In this document: positions 34,561 to 45,699 of the stretch, piece after piece
How positions within the stretch are numbered: the stretch's first letter is position 1
Layout of the letters: each line of letters begins with the position of its first letter
Position numbers and translations under genes: made by a program
Source of the DNA: Pomphorhynchus laevis
Taxonomy: Eukaryota; Acanthocephala; Palaeacanthocephala; Echinorhynchida; Pomphorhynchidae
NCBI GenBank assembly: GCA_012934845.2
Contig: WNNJ02002345.1
Coordinates: 45,676 to 109,675, forward strand
Reading direction: 5' to 3'
Length of the DNA stretch: 64,000 bases
Notes under the pieces: generated by a model
Told to the model about the DNA's origin: nothing
What the model saw: the letters and a program-made list of their open reading frames with translations, nothing else
Database searches by the model: none

Positions 34561-36061
34561 TATGGGTATGGAGGCGGTATTTGAATGTAATCAAGACAAA
34601 GGTACTCCTAAATCATCTGGTTTTGACGATGTACTGCGTAATGTGCTTCTTAATTCATGTAAGCATCATCGTCCTTTCATTCTATCTGGTGATTTTAACA
34701 TTCCGAGTGTTGTGGTTAGTGATGTTGGTGGTTTTAGTATTGATCATTGCAATGCTTATGAAACTCAAATATGGTAATTATTGACTCATGATTTATTACT
34801 CGTTCAATTACTGACCTGTCATACCAGAGTATGCGGCAATAATTCGTCTATACTTGATCTACTCTTTTCTCGAAATTGTGATCATGTTTGTGACATACGC
34901 TTTGTATCTCCTCTGGGATTGAGTGACCATGTAACCATTCAATTCGGTATTCGTCTTTCTTTGGGCTCTATGATGGAGGATGCTAAGCCTAATTTGGTCA
35001 AACGGCTGTGGCATAAAGCAGATCACGCAGCTCTCTTGACTTATGCAGATTATATTAACTTTTTTTGTAATGACAGTTCGGTTGACCTTTGCTGGCATGT
35101 AATTCACGATAAGTTACTTGCAGTTTCATATAAGTTTGCGCCAAAATAGTAATCAAGAAACGTTACAACCGCAAGCCAGTTTGGTTTGACCATGATCTCA
35201 AGAATGCACTGTACGAGCGAAACCGTTTCTTTAAACTATCACGTAATGACCCATCGTTCATATCATCTTTCAGATAAGCTCGTAATGTTTTTAATCGACT
35301 CTGCACTAATAAGCGTGTTCATTATGAGTATGACTTCGTAATTTCGATTGGTCAAAATTCCAAACGTTTTTGGTCATACATGCGCCAAATGGGAATGTTC
35401 CCTGTGGTATTCCTCACTTGGTTGTTGATGGTTGTCTATTGTCTTCTCAGATCGACATTGCCGAGGAATTTGCAAATGAATTTAATCTAAACAGTGTTTC
35501 GTCAATATCCAACATTGATTATAAACCACTCAGCTCTCATGTCTCCAGTGATTCGTTTTCTATTACTCAAGATAAAGTGTTTGTCAAATTGATTCGGCTG
35601 TCAGAGTGTTCATCTGCTGGTCCTGACGACATTTACCCCTTTCTTTTACGTATCTTGAGTACCCACCTCTCTCGGACCTTGGCAATACTGTTTCAGCTCT
35701 CTTTAAACTTTGGCAAATTACCGCTCGACTGGAAACGTGCTATTGTAGTACCTGATTATAAGAAAGGTGTGCGGAACTCAGCTAGTAACAACAGGCCTAT
35801 AAGTTTAACTAGCCATATAAGTAAAACTATGGAGCGTATAGTTCACGAAAGAATAATGAGTCACTTGGTTGAGTCCGGAAGATTTGCTCTCAACAGCATA
35901 GTTTCAGAAAAGGCAGATCATGTCTGACGAATCTCTTGTGTTCTTGTAAGGCGTGTGTCGCAGAATTATTTCGAGGTAGCTCTATTGATGTCCTGTTTCT
36001 TGATTTTAGTAGAGCATTCAATCGCATACCTCATTCTCAGTTGATAAACGCATTATTCGAT
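34561..36061 (+). pseudogene. LINE H, CR1-like endonuclease and RT (5' and 3' truncated)
   Basis: Endonuclease end: LSGDFNIPSVVV (about 34690) and SDHVTIQF (about 34920). Linker: KPVWFDHDLKNALYERN (about 35175). RT: AGPDDIYPFLLR, GKLPLDWKRAIVVPDYKKG, NNRPISLTSHISKTMERIV (to 35927), then in another frame SIDVLFLDFSRAFNRIPH up to 36060, where LINE A5 begins. The YADD box and the rest are cut off. Several stops or shifts (near 34776, 35148 and 35275). The wording is CR1-like and closer to LINE B/C than to family A. Confidence 0.8.
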
Positions 36062-36219
36062 CATCTTCACTCCCCGACACCCCACGTCCCGTCCTTCCCG
36101 TCTCGTTTCTCAATAACTTGCATCCATCAATCAAAATCACCTCCACCAACTTCCACTATCCTTCCACTCATAAATTTTCCTCACATCGCTTGCCACCCTC
36201 TTTATTATAATTATCCTCT

Positions 36220-36807
36220 ATGTATCCCGTCGTCAAACCAAATCCCTCCAAATCATCAACTGCCAGCTCTTCTATCGTGATCTCACCTACTCACGTCAGT
36301 CGTCCTCCTTTACGAAAGCGCTTTGCTTCTGGCGATCGTTGCGTAATTGTCACTAATATCACGCCTTCCAACTCTTTATCTCCACAAGCACGTCTGGACC
36401 ACGATGTTTCCGCCTTCAGATCCATCCTCTCGTATATTGTTCCTGCGGATAAACCATCCTTTTTTAAGGATATTTCTCCTGTCGCATTCCTCCGTCTAAA
36501 CAAATCTTCTAAATCTAATCCTTCCCATCCCCCTCTCCTAAAAATTGTTTTCAAGCATCGCTCTCACGCGTCTCATGTCCTCTCTCAACGATTTAAACTC
36601 ATGTCACCTTCAACCACTCGAATTTTCCCCGATCGCGCCCCTTCTAAAATCGCTCAAATCTCTTCAGCCCGCATCGAAAAACGCCGTCGCCAGAAAAACG
36701 GCAAAACATCACTCTCCATCCGAAACATAGACGGAAATTTTCAAGTTGTCCACACCCGTCCAAAAATTCGATGGCGCTCCGTCTCTCCTATGTGTCTTCT
36801 CCACTAG
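36220..36807 (+). CDS. LINE A5 ORF1, C-terminal RNA-binding part (195 codons)
   Basis: The open frame begins at an ATG at 36220, but the zinc finger seen at 2990 lies upstream in family A and is missing here, so the piece is 5'-truncated. It encodes DRCVIVTNITPS, LRLNKSSKS, PPLLKIVFKHRSHASHVLS, RIFPDRAPS and NFQVVHTRPKIRWR, matching degenerate remains at 3800-4020. The alternation of hydrophobic and basic segments (VIVTNI...VFLRL...PLLKIVF) suggests an RRM-like fold, which I infer and do not prove. The stop at 36805-36807 lies 37 nt inside ORF2. Confidence 0.65.
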   Translation: MYPVVKPNPSKSSTASSSIVISPTHVSRPPLRKRFASGDRCVIVTNITPSNSLSPQARLDHDVSAFRSILSYIVPADKPSFFKDISPVAFLRLNKSSKSNPSHPPLLKIVFKHRSHASHVLSQRFKLMSPSTTRIFPDRAPSKIAQISSARIEKRRRQKNGKTSLSIRNIDGNFQVVHTRPKIRWRSVSPMCLLH

Positions 36808-39425
36808 ACTCTTTCGCCACAACACACGGTTTCCACCTCGGTCTCTTCAACACTAGATCTATTCTCAATAAAGCCGATCTTATCCTCAACCTATTCACCA
36901 AGCAATCCATCGATCTCTTCTGCCTCACTGAATCCTCGCACTTTCCATTCGCCGACGACCTTTCCATTCGCCGTCTGCTCTCCGCCGGTTGCTCCCTAGT
37001 CGAATCCGCCCGCCCCCTCAGCTCATGCCCTTCTAAATTCTCTAATCATGGCGGCATCGTCGCATTCGCGCGTCACCCCGCGTCTCTTCGCAAAATCAAT
37101 CCCACTTTCAGTCCTTGCTCTTTTGAATTGCTCACTTGTCGTTATTCTAACCCGATCACTCTAGATATCGCCACTGTATACCGTCCTGGTTCATCAGCTC
37201 CTACAGCCTTATTTTTTACCGAACTCGCTGACCTTCTTTCTCATTGTTCTTTGTCCTCAACCCTTCACTCGTTCTTGGCGAATTCAACATCCGCCTAGAC
37301 CGCCCCTCTTCCACGGATTCCATCCGGTTCATCAACATTCTATCCAACTACAATTATAAACAAATCCCCACTGCCCCCACACATATACTTGTTGAGTAAC
37401 TCGACATCATCGCTGTCCCCGATAATTTTGCTGCCTACACCTCACTGTCCATATCTGATCCTGGTCTATCCGATCACTATATTATCACCCTTGATCTCAC
37501 ACACAACCACACCCTCCTCACACACCGACAATCCTACGTCGCCCTTGGAGAAATCTTGACCTCTCCCTTCTCCGCTCTGCCTTACTCAAATCGTATCTAT
37601 CATTACTCACAATAACATATTCATCTCCTCACGATCTCGCCTTTCTTTTCCATTCTAAACTCACATCCACTCTCGATATTCTTTTGCCCTTCAAGTCTCA
37701 CCCACACCGTCGCTTGCGCCGTGCCCCATGGTTTGACATTCAATGCCTACACTCAAAACGTCGACTCCGCCATGCTTTTCGAGTCTATCATCGCTCTCTC
37801 AGACGTGATTTCCGCTCGATCACTCCGTCTTTCCTTGATTCCTATCTTGCTCTTCGCCGGTCTCATCTCAACCTACTACGTACCAAATGCAACTCCTTCT
37901 GGCAGCATAAAATCATCACTTCATTACACTCTAAGACTCCCTGGCATACTTTTAACTCAATCCTTGCTCGCTCCTCTTCGCCGTGCAACATCAATGCCAA
38001 TGATTATTCGTCATTTCTCCAGACTAAAGTATCCACGTGGCTCTCTCACACCCCGGTCTCAATCCTATCCCACTCTGCTCAGTCTACTCTCATCCTTCCG
38101 GAACTCTTTCATCTTCTCCCTGTCTCACCTACATAAGTATCATCTGTCCTCATGTCCTTGCCCAACAAAACCTCACCTGCCGATCCCCTGCCTACTCACA
38201 TATTAAAATCTATATGCTCATCGATATCCTCGTTCCTCACATACTTGTTTAACTCGTGTATCCGCAGTCGTATCGTCCCTTCACACTGGAAATCCGCAAT
38301 CGTTCGTCCCATCCTTAAGAAACAATCGCTCGACCCCTCCCTTCCTTCTAGCTATCGCTCCATTTCTCTACTCCCTACTCTTTCTAAGCTTTTAGAACGC
38401 TTCATCTTAATACAGATCAACGCTTATCTCTCCTCATCCAATCTGTACCCTCCTTTCCAATCCGCTTTCCGCTCTAATCACTCGACAGAAATCGCATGCA
38501 TAAAAGTGTACAACGACTTACTCATTTCTCGAGACAAGGATCTATATAGTGTTCTCATCTCCCTCGACCTCTCCTCCGCATTCGAAATTGTCGACCACTC
38601 CGCCTCTTTTCTCGTTTTTGTTATGATTACGGCTTTTCTTCCTCCTTCATAGCATGGTTTGCCTCATATCTATCCGACCGTTCCTTTCAAGTCTGTACTT
38701 ATTCATCATCCTCCCCTACCATCCTTATTTTTTGCGATGTCCCACATGGTTCAGTCCTAGGTCCCCTCCTTTTCTTTCTTCCTCTTGGCGATCTCTCTCC
38801 GTTTATCAAACCTTACTCCTTTAAGGTCATGCAATACGCCGATGACATCCTCATCTATGCTCATGCACCCGCACATCGCATACACGGTATCGGCATTTCG
38901 GCCTCAAACTGTCTTTTTTCTATCTACAAACGTCTCTCCAATCTCGATCTCGTTCTAAACCCCGAAAAGTCCAAAATAATGTGGATCCTCCTTCGTAAGC
39001 CAAACATATCTCCTCGCACTGTATATTTTGCCTCATCGATCATCGCCTTAGTCCACAATCTCACTTTCTTAGGCTTCCATTTCGATGATCACCTTTCCCT
39101 CTAACCCTTCGTCCGTGACAAAGGTCCGCTCATCTAACTTAATTCTCCGTGACATCCGCCGTATCCGCCCCCTTATCGACTTCCGTTCTTGTATGTATCT
39201 TCTTTCATCGCTTTTTTTTCCTAAAATCGATTACTGCCTTAGCCTTTTCGCCTATTCTCCAAAATCCATGATCCTACCCTTACAACGAATAATCACCACC
39301 GAAATTCGAGTGCGCTTTCGTCTCCTTCGCTTCGACCACACATCCACATATTTTGCCAAACTCTTCTGGCCCACCATCTACATCCGCATCAAACTCCGCC
39401 TTCTCGTTACTTTTCGTCTCATCCT
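36771..39425 (+). pseudogene. LINE A5 ORF2 (endonuclease and RT), frameshifted
   Basis: The ATG at 36771 overlaps the end of ORF1 by 37 nt in another frame, so family A probably translates ORF2 by reinitiation. The endonuclease reads LFNTRSIL, CLTESS (ESW expected), GGIVAFARHP and VYRPGSSA. LGEFNIR replaces LGDFN near 37275, a catalytic-Asp change, and SDHYIITL is near 37470. The RT has SYRSISLLPTLSKLLERF, SLDLSSAFEIVDHS and an intact YADDILIYAH box at 38829. At least five frame changes make it inactive. Confidence 0.8.
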
Positions 39426-40870
39426 AGTCTTGATAAAATAAATGAGCATATATGTACCCATAATCTAGAATTAATTGAAAATTGTGAATTAAGAAATCTG
39501 CTATCAAAAGGGTTTACATATAGATTAAATAATAACAACGACAAAAATAAAATTTACAATTCGTTATATAATAACTTAAATGATTACTTTAGTAAGCTGA
39601 TTAATAGTGAAAGCTCGAATATATCTAAGATAAACATTTGGAAAGATTATATATTTGATAAAATTAAAAATAAAATGAAAATAACAAACAATTATAAAAG
39701 GAAAGATAAAATTAATAAAGATATGTATAAAGAACTTACTAAATTAAAGGATAACTATATAATAACAACTATTGACAAAGCTAGTAATAACTTTGTCTTC
39801 ATATGCAAAAATCTTTATTATGATATACTAATGAAAGCCGTTAATTCTAATGATTTAAATATAAACACAACATATGAATGTTGTGATTTAAGTTTAGAAA
39901 CAATTATTACAAGTCACTGTTCTAAAATTTATAAAAAGGGTATAAAGGTTGAATCAGATAATAAAACTATACCTATATTATATTGAAATCCAAAATTACA
40001 TAAAAATCCAATAAAACCTAGATTCATATGTAGTGCGTTTAAATGTTCATTAAAACCACTTTCTGTCTATGAATAAAATACTTAAAGTAATTGAAGCACA
40101 CTTCAAAAAATATTGTAAGTTAATTGAAAAAAATATAAATACATATGATTTAAATACGCTTTTTACAAATCTAGATTTAGCATATATTAAAGAAGGGTTA
40201 GTAAAATTAATAAATCGTATATTCGGAAAAAGATATACATATATATGTTATAATAATTATAACGCCTATCTAAAAAAATTCAACCATTAAGTAAATGTAA
40301 ATATATGGATACAATTGAATTAATAGAATCCTTAAATATTTTGTTGAATCAAAATTATTTAAAGGTATGGACATCTATATTTAGACAACTAAAATGTGTT
40401 CCAATGGGTGGTAATAGTTGCCCAATTAAAGCTGACTCATTTTTAAACCTATATAGAATATGAATTTGTTCATAACTCTCTAAAAAATACGTCTAAATTT
40501 TTTAAATATATGAAATATATGTTTCGATACATTGATGATATATGTATTTAATTCTAATAATTTTTATTCAATTAGTGAACAAATTTATCCATAAAGCCTT
40601 ATTCTTAACAAAACCAATATTAATGATAAAGAAGATGTATATCTAGATATGAACATTAAATTAACATTAACTAAAACGACTATTAATTTATATCGTAAAG
40701 ATGACATATTTAAATTTACAAGAAACATTTTTTCGCATGAGCATTTATGCATACAATATAATATAAAATATAATACATTAAATAATGAAATTTTAAGAAT
40801 TGCAACAATATGTAATGATATTGGCTTTCTTCAAAATCATTTAAATAATTTAATAGACACGTATTTTTGA
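39426..40870 (+). pseudogene. Naiad PLE copy N1, 5'-truncated, RT region
   Basis: Plus-strand Naiad copy beginning in the linker (DKINEHICTHNLELIENCEL) and continuing through INIWKDYIFDKI, KELTKLKDNYIITTIDKASNN, FVFICKNLYYDIL and, after breaks, the C-terminal IATICNDIGFLQNHLNNL. It supplies the linker between the GIY-YIG and RT parts that is scrambled in N2, and so shows that both belong to one protein. TGG to TGA at about 39985 and several frameshifts near 40070, 40290 and 40550 disable it. The YIDD box is still readable near 40530. Confidence 0.82.
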
Positions 40871-41209
40871 TTTTGTTTAATTCTATGTATTTCGAATATC
40901 GCATTGTTTGTGGCGGCTGAGAGATATTCTTCTTAATAATTTGCTCGGGTAACAGATTTAAATGATATAATACATAATGCGTGTTTTGATTAAAAATCAT
41001 TTAAATAATTTAATTGATAAAAATTTTGAATTTAAATAAAATAAAAATAAAATATAAAAATAAAATCAAACAGATAATTATAAAATATATAACTGTAAAA
41101 TATATTAAATATTTTAAATACTTTTTTAATATGTTATGTAAAATATATTAAAATCATATAAAAATATGAAATAGTAAAATATATAAATCAACACAATATA
41201 ATAAAAAAA
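40871..41209. other. AT-rich stretch between Naiad pieces
   Basis: Low-complexity AT DNA with one short echo of the Naiad phrase aatcatttaaataattt near 40995-41020. No gene. Confidence 0.5.
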
Positions 41210-41650
41210 TTAAAATCATTAGTGAAAAATTTTTATGGATGGATAATAAATAATATATTTTGTGTTAGAATAATATATTGCACTAGATAATCAAATTTCA
41301 TCACATGTAATGCATAAATACCGTGTATTAGTCGACGCTGCTATGTTGGGTAGAGGAGTTAGGGGCCGAAACCTGATAGCATAGCAGTTCCTCCTGATGA
41401 CCTCTAATTCTTATTCTGATACAACGTCTGTTATTTATTAGTCAATTCATAAAAATGACTTTTATTTTAAATTTCTATTTTTTATTTTAACTTGATTTAA
41501 ATTATAGAAAATCTAAAAACAATTATTTATTTTATTATTTAATTATTAAATTTTGATTTAGCATTATTATGTTTTGCTTATTTTATAATTATATTATATA
41601 CGTAGACTCAGTTAGCTAATTTGATTTATAAACTTGTTCTCTTTATGTTA
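41210..41650 (+). repeat. Naiad 3' UTR (plus orientation)
   Basis: Near-complete copy of the repeat from atggatggataata (41233) through gctgctatgttgggtag, gttaggggccgaaacctgat, tagcagttcctcctgatgac and gtcaattcataaaaatgac to the element-end block ending gtagactcagttagct (about 41600-41620). The GGCCCC arm is mutated here (gtcgac). Confidence 0.8.
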
Positions 41651-41703
41651 AATTAAGTCGAAGAAAATATTTAATGAAATTGAAGATAGATAATAGTAAA
41701 CCG

Positions 41704-42039
41704 TTATGAATTATATTCAAATGATTGTCCTATTCTTTTAAATGTGCGAGGTGTGGATTGATTGTTGTTGATTATAAGTTCAGGCATCTGTTGAATGCAA
41801 ATGCACGTTGGGTAGGTCAGTTTTATTCTCAGGATATTGTTAGGTGCTGGTATAAATGACGACTGTAACGAATTATAACCGTAGTTAGTAGCCCAATTAT
41901 CCAAATTTATTTTACATGTATCGCGATTTTGGAGTGTTCGCTTGTATTGTTTCATTAGGTTTTCGCTGTTTAAAATGACTAGGCTTTTGGATTTGCTGAC
42001 TTTTGTAATTCCCATTTTGTTATTCCTGGAAATTCTCAA
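41704..42039 (-). CDS. Hypothetical protein, about 102-111 aa
   Basis: Minus-strand open frame whose first ATG is near 42014 (MGITKVSKSKSLVILNSENL). The composition is unlike the neighbouring transposons (Asn/Ser/Lys-rich, ending QSTPRTFKRIGQSFEYNS). No domain recognised, no match to any element in the window. It lies between a Naiad 3' UTR and LINE A6. It may be a host exon or a chance frame. Confidence 0.3.
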   Translation of the reverse strand: MRISRNNKMGITKVSKSKSLVILNSENLMKQYKRTLQNRDTCKINLDNWATNYGYNSLQSSFIPAPNNILRIKLTYPTCICIQQMPELIINNNQSTPRTFKRIGQSFEYNS

Positions 42040-42447
42040 AACTAGAGAAACTTTTACTTTTTAAATATGAAATGTTTATCAAAAATAATATCGATGACAA
42101 CAGACTGTTGAACACATGTAACGTGTTTATTTTTTGATTTCAGTGAAATGTGTTTGTTTGAAACTAAAAGGCAAGGCAAATTTAACGATCAGCAAAATTG
42201 TTGTCGATTTTCCAGAGACGTTTTGATCAATTTATTTAGACACCATTAATGATAAATTCAAGTGTGCTTTATGCGCAAGAAATCTATTTTTTTAATTTTA
42301 CGAAATTTCAAACAGCATAATAATGTCTATATTTGCTAGCACAAGTCTGTTTGTTCAATCAGAACAAGTTCATAGAAATTATATGGTTGAACCAATTTAA
42401 TTATAATAAATTGAATATTTTTGAGAATCATTTTAATAGAAAACAAT
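42040..42447. other. Unrecognised spacer
   Basis: AT-rich, with no gene or known repeat seen. Confidence 0.5.
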
Positions 42448-43290
42448 TAAAAAACGTCTACAAACGTCTCTTCCATCTCCGTCTCGTTCTAAACCCATGC
42501 AAGTCTGAAATAAAGTAGATCCTCCCCCGTCAACCTAACATATCTCCTCCCCCTGCATATTTTGCATCATCAATCATCCCCGTAGTCCACAATCTCACTT
42601 TCTTATGATTCTATTTCGATGATCACCTTTTCCTTAAACCTTTCGTCCGGGACAAGGTCCGCTCGTCTAACTTAATTCTCCGTAACATCCGCCGTATCCG
42701 CACCCTTATCGACTTCCGTTCTTGTATGTCTCTTCTTTCATCGCTTCTTTTCCCAAAAATCGATTACTGCCTTAGCCTTTTCGCCAATTCTCCAAAATTC
42801 ATCATCCTACACCTGCAACGAATAATCAACTCCGCCGTTTGAGTGCTCACACGTCTTCGTCGCTTTAACCACGCATCCACATATCTTGCTAAACTCTCAT
42901 GGCCCATAATCCACATCCGCATCAAACTTCGGTTTCTTCTCGTAACTTTTCGTCTCATCGCTATCGGCTCCCCTGCGTTCATCAACCTCCCTATCTTAGA
43001 CGACAGTCGTCCCACCTCTCTCTATCACTGCGTTCCCGTAATTCCCTTTTACTCTACGTTCCCAATTACTCTAACAACTACGGTCTCCGATCCTTCCTCG
43101 TCGCCGCCCCACTTAACTGGAATCAGATCCCACTCGACGTCCGCCGCACTTCCTCCTTTATTCCATTCAAATGACTCCTCCGTACCCACCTCCTCGAAAC
43201 ATGATTTAGATTTTTTTAGATTTTTGTTGTTGTGGTCATGTAAGCGTGCGCCGACACGCATTTGTCACGTAAAAATAAATTGTTTCTTTT
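42448..43290 (+). mobile_element. LINE A6, 3' part
   Basis: 5'-truncated family A copy starting in the RT after the YADD box (KRLFHLRLVLNPCKSEIK) and running through FVRDKVRSSNLILR-like and LQRIINSAV sequence to the C-terminus (RNSLLLYVPNYSNNYGLRS, LNWNQIPLDVRRT). The 3' UTR has the family hairpin (GCGTG 43244-43248, CACGC 43255-43259). Stops and shifts interrupt it. Confidence 0.82.
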
Positions 43291-43299
43291 TACACAGAT

Positions 43300-43622
43300 C
43301 TACGAAGGCAAAGATATTTACAAAAACAGCTACCAACGCAAATACATCTACAAAGACATCTACAAAGACAGATACGATGATAAATACGACCGACAACAAC
43401 TGTGCTCAACTACAAGTACAGTGCTCGACACACGATTACAGCGTTTGTACCACAATCGCCTACGACAACAGTAAGTCTGAAGAAGACTTCATCTGTAAAT
43501 TATATGCCAATAAACTAATCCGCAACCTCTCCCCTCAGCACATATTAACCACCAACACGTCCACACAATCTACCCCGTCGTTTCCGATGCCCTTTCTTCA
43601 CCCATTGATCCTTATCATATCA
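43300..43622 (+). pseudogene. Decayed LINE A-type ORF1 head
   Basis: Starts with degenerate acatctacaaag repeats, as in the family A leader, then encodes LQVQCSTHDYSVCTTIAY and KSEEDFICKLY. These align with the ORF1 finger at 2990 (QIGCDNKNCNVWTHVAIP, then a TDEDD stretch). The second Cys and the W-x-H are lost, so the finger is broken. It is followed directly by LINE G. Confidence 0.5.
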
Positions 43623-43627
43623 TAAAA

Positions 43628-43964
43628 ATGATTATTATTAATTATGCTAAGTTGTATGCTACTTTTGTTGACATAGAGCGAGCATTTGACACAGTGACTC
43701 GTTCTTTGTTACATGATAAACTTTCCACCAGAGTATCCGTTAGTGGTCGCTTTTTGTATCTTATTTATTCTGTGCTTCAGCCTAATCGCCTTAAAGTATC
43801 TGATGGTATCAACACCTCTGATTTCTTTTTTGCTAATCGCGGTGTTTTACAGGGAGATCCACTCAGCCCTATATTATTTTCTTTTTTGTTATGGATTTGC
43901 CTATGCATCTTCGCCATGCATCAAATGAAGTTTCTTGTACACTCTATGCCGACGATCTAGTAAT
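43628..43964 (+). pseudogene. LINE G RT, left half (RTE-like)
   Basis: Encodes YATFVDIERAFDTVTRSL and GVLQGDPLSPILFSFLL, then after a frameshift near 43885 MDLPMHLRHASNEVSCTLYADDLV, ending exactly after the catalytic YADD. The other half lies at 50965. The GVLQGDPLSP wording and the YATFVD palm suggest the RTE/RTEX side of LINEs; tentative. It was split by a 7-kb Naiad composite. Confidence 0.8.
43962..43964 (+). repeat. 3-bp target duplication (aat) of the Naiad composite, left
   Basis: aat at 43962-43964 and at 50965-50967 flank the insert. Joining the two sides over one copy restores DLVILVKDLL across LINE G. Such a short duplication could also be partly chance. Confidence 0.6.
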
Positions 43965-44336
43965 TAAATCAGCTAACTGAGTCTACGTATTTAATATAAT
44001 TATAAAATAAACAAAACATAATAATGCTAAATCAAAATTTAATAATTAAATAATAAAATTAATAATTGTTTTTAGATTTTCTATAATTTAAATTTTCAAT
44101 TTAAATCAAGTTAAAATAAAAAATGAAATTTAAAATAAACGTCATTTTTATGAATTGACTAATAAATAACAGACGTTGTATCAGAATAAGAATTAGAGGT
44201 CATCAGGAGGAACTGCTATGCTATCAGGTTTCGGCCCCTAACTCCTCTACCCAACATAGCAGCGGGGCCAAATACATGCTAATGATGTATTTCCTCTGAT
44301 AAAACTATCTAGTATCTTATTCTAATACAAAGTATA
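43965..44336 (-). repeat. Naiad 3' UTR of N2 with interleaved pairing block
   Basis: The 370-bp tail follows the RT stop. On the minus strand 44269-44206 contains, in order, GGCCCC, CTGCTATG, GAGGA, GGGGCC, CATAGCAG and TCCTC: three arms followed by their three complements, that is a triple interleaved (pseudoknot-like) set. It also has GAAA and CTGATGA words. The tail ends with gtagactcagttagctgattt. Confidence 0.75.
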
Positions 44337-45690
44337 TTATTTATTATCCATCCATAAAAATTTGCCACTTAAGAGTTTAAATTTATTCTTTATATTATTG
44401 TGTTGATTTATATATTTTACTATTTTCTGCTTGATGTTATTTTTATAGTAACCTAGTTTAAAATATGTATCTATTAAATTATTTAAATGATTTTGAAGAA
44501 AGCCAATATCATTACATATTGTTGCAATTCTTAAAATTTCATTATTTAATGTATTATATTTTATATTATATGGTATGCATGAATGCTCATGCAAAAATAT
44601 GTTTCTTGTAAATTTAAATATGTCATCTTTACGATATAAATTAATAGTAGTTTTAGTTAATGTTAATTTAATGTTCATATCTAGATATACACCTTCTTTA
44701 TCATTAATATTGGTTTTGTTAAGAATAAGGCTTTCTGGATAAATGTGCTTACTAATTGAATAAAAATTATTAGAATTAAATACACATATATCATCAATGT
44801 ATCGAAACATATATTTCATATATTTATATTGTTTAGATTTAGTTTTTACACAGTTATGAACAAATTCATATTCTATAAAGCTTAAAAACAAGTCAGCTAT
44901 AATTGGGCTACTATTACCACCCATTGGAACACCTTTTACTTGTCTAAATATAGATGTCCCTACTTTTAAATAATTTTGATTTATCAAAATATTTAAGGAT
45001 TCTATTAATTCAATTTTATCCATATATTTATATTTACTTGATGGTTTAATTTTTGTTAGATAGGCGTTATAATTATTATAACATATATATGTATATCTTT
45101 TTCCGAATATAAGATTAATTAATTTTACTAACGCTTCTTTAATATCTACTAAATCTAGATTTGTATAAAGCGTACTAAAATCGTATGTATTTATATTTTG
45201 AAAATTTATTCCTTTTGTCTGTTCTAAAAATTCTTTTGTAGAATTAATACTGAAATAGTGTTTTATACCAGTATTAATTTCGATTACCTTGCAATATTTT
45301 TTAAAATGTGCTTTAATTACTTTAAGTATTTTATTCATATAAACAGAAAGTGGTTTTAATGTACATTTAAACGCACTACATATGAACCTAGGTTTTATTG
45401 GATTTTTATGTAATTTTGGATTCCAATATAATATAGGTATAGTTTTATTATCTAATTCAACCTTTATACCCTTTTTATCCATTATAGAACAGTGACTTGT
45501 AATAATTGTTTCTAAACTCAACTCACTACGTTCATATGTTGGATTTACATTTAAATCATTAGAATTAACCTCTTTCATTAGTATATCATAATAAAGCTTT
45601 TTTGCATATGAAGACAAAGTTATTACTAGCTTTATCAATAGTTGTTATTATATAGTTATTCTTTAATTTAGTAAGTTCTTTATACATTAG
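44337..45690 (-). CDS. Naiad N2 reverse transcriptase region
   Basis: Copies element RNA into DNA at the break made by the GIY-YIG domain. The frame 45638-44337 (433 codons) has KPRFICSAFKCTLKPLSVY, FSTLYTNLDL (palm), VPMGGNSSPIIADLFLSF and the catalytic RYIDDICVF box, then a thumb/C-terminal stretch (ATICNDIGFLQNHLNNL) and ends LWMDNK at the stop. The RT start (TTIDKASNNFVFICK) is in a shifted frame at 45690-45590, joined through a duplicated phrase (aagctttattatgatatact). In an intact Naiad this frame continues from the GIY-YIG ORF. All core catalytic residues are present. Confidence 0.85.
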
Positions 45691-45699
45691 TATATCATA

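Larger units (their letters stand above)
36062..39425 (+). mobile_element. LINE A5, long copy with ORF1-ORF2 overlap
   Basis: The longest family A copy apart from A1. It inserted into the RT of LINE H at its left end. At its right end it stops abruptly in the ORF2 tail (LRLLVTFRLI) against Naiad sequence at 39426, so its 3' UTR is missing. ORF1 C-terminal part and ORF2 are described separately. Frame breaks occur near 37298, 37400, 38136, 38620 and 39085. Confidence 0.85.

Noticed and set aside
39675-40300. Selenocysteine (in-frame TGA) use in the Naiad RT, as reported for some Naiads
   Set aside because: The TGA at about 39985 replaces TGG in the sister copy N2 and lies in a copy full of frameshifts; an ordinary mutation is enough.
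44200-44290. Hammerhead ribozyme in the Naiad 3' UTR (CTGATGA and GAAA boxes present)
   Set aside because: GAAA comes before CTGATGA, and the spacer between the would-be cleavage site and CTGATGA is too short to form stem I, so no standard permutation fits. Kept only as an interleaved pairing block of unknown function.
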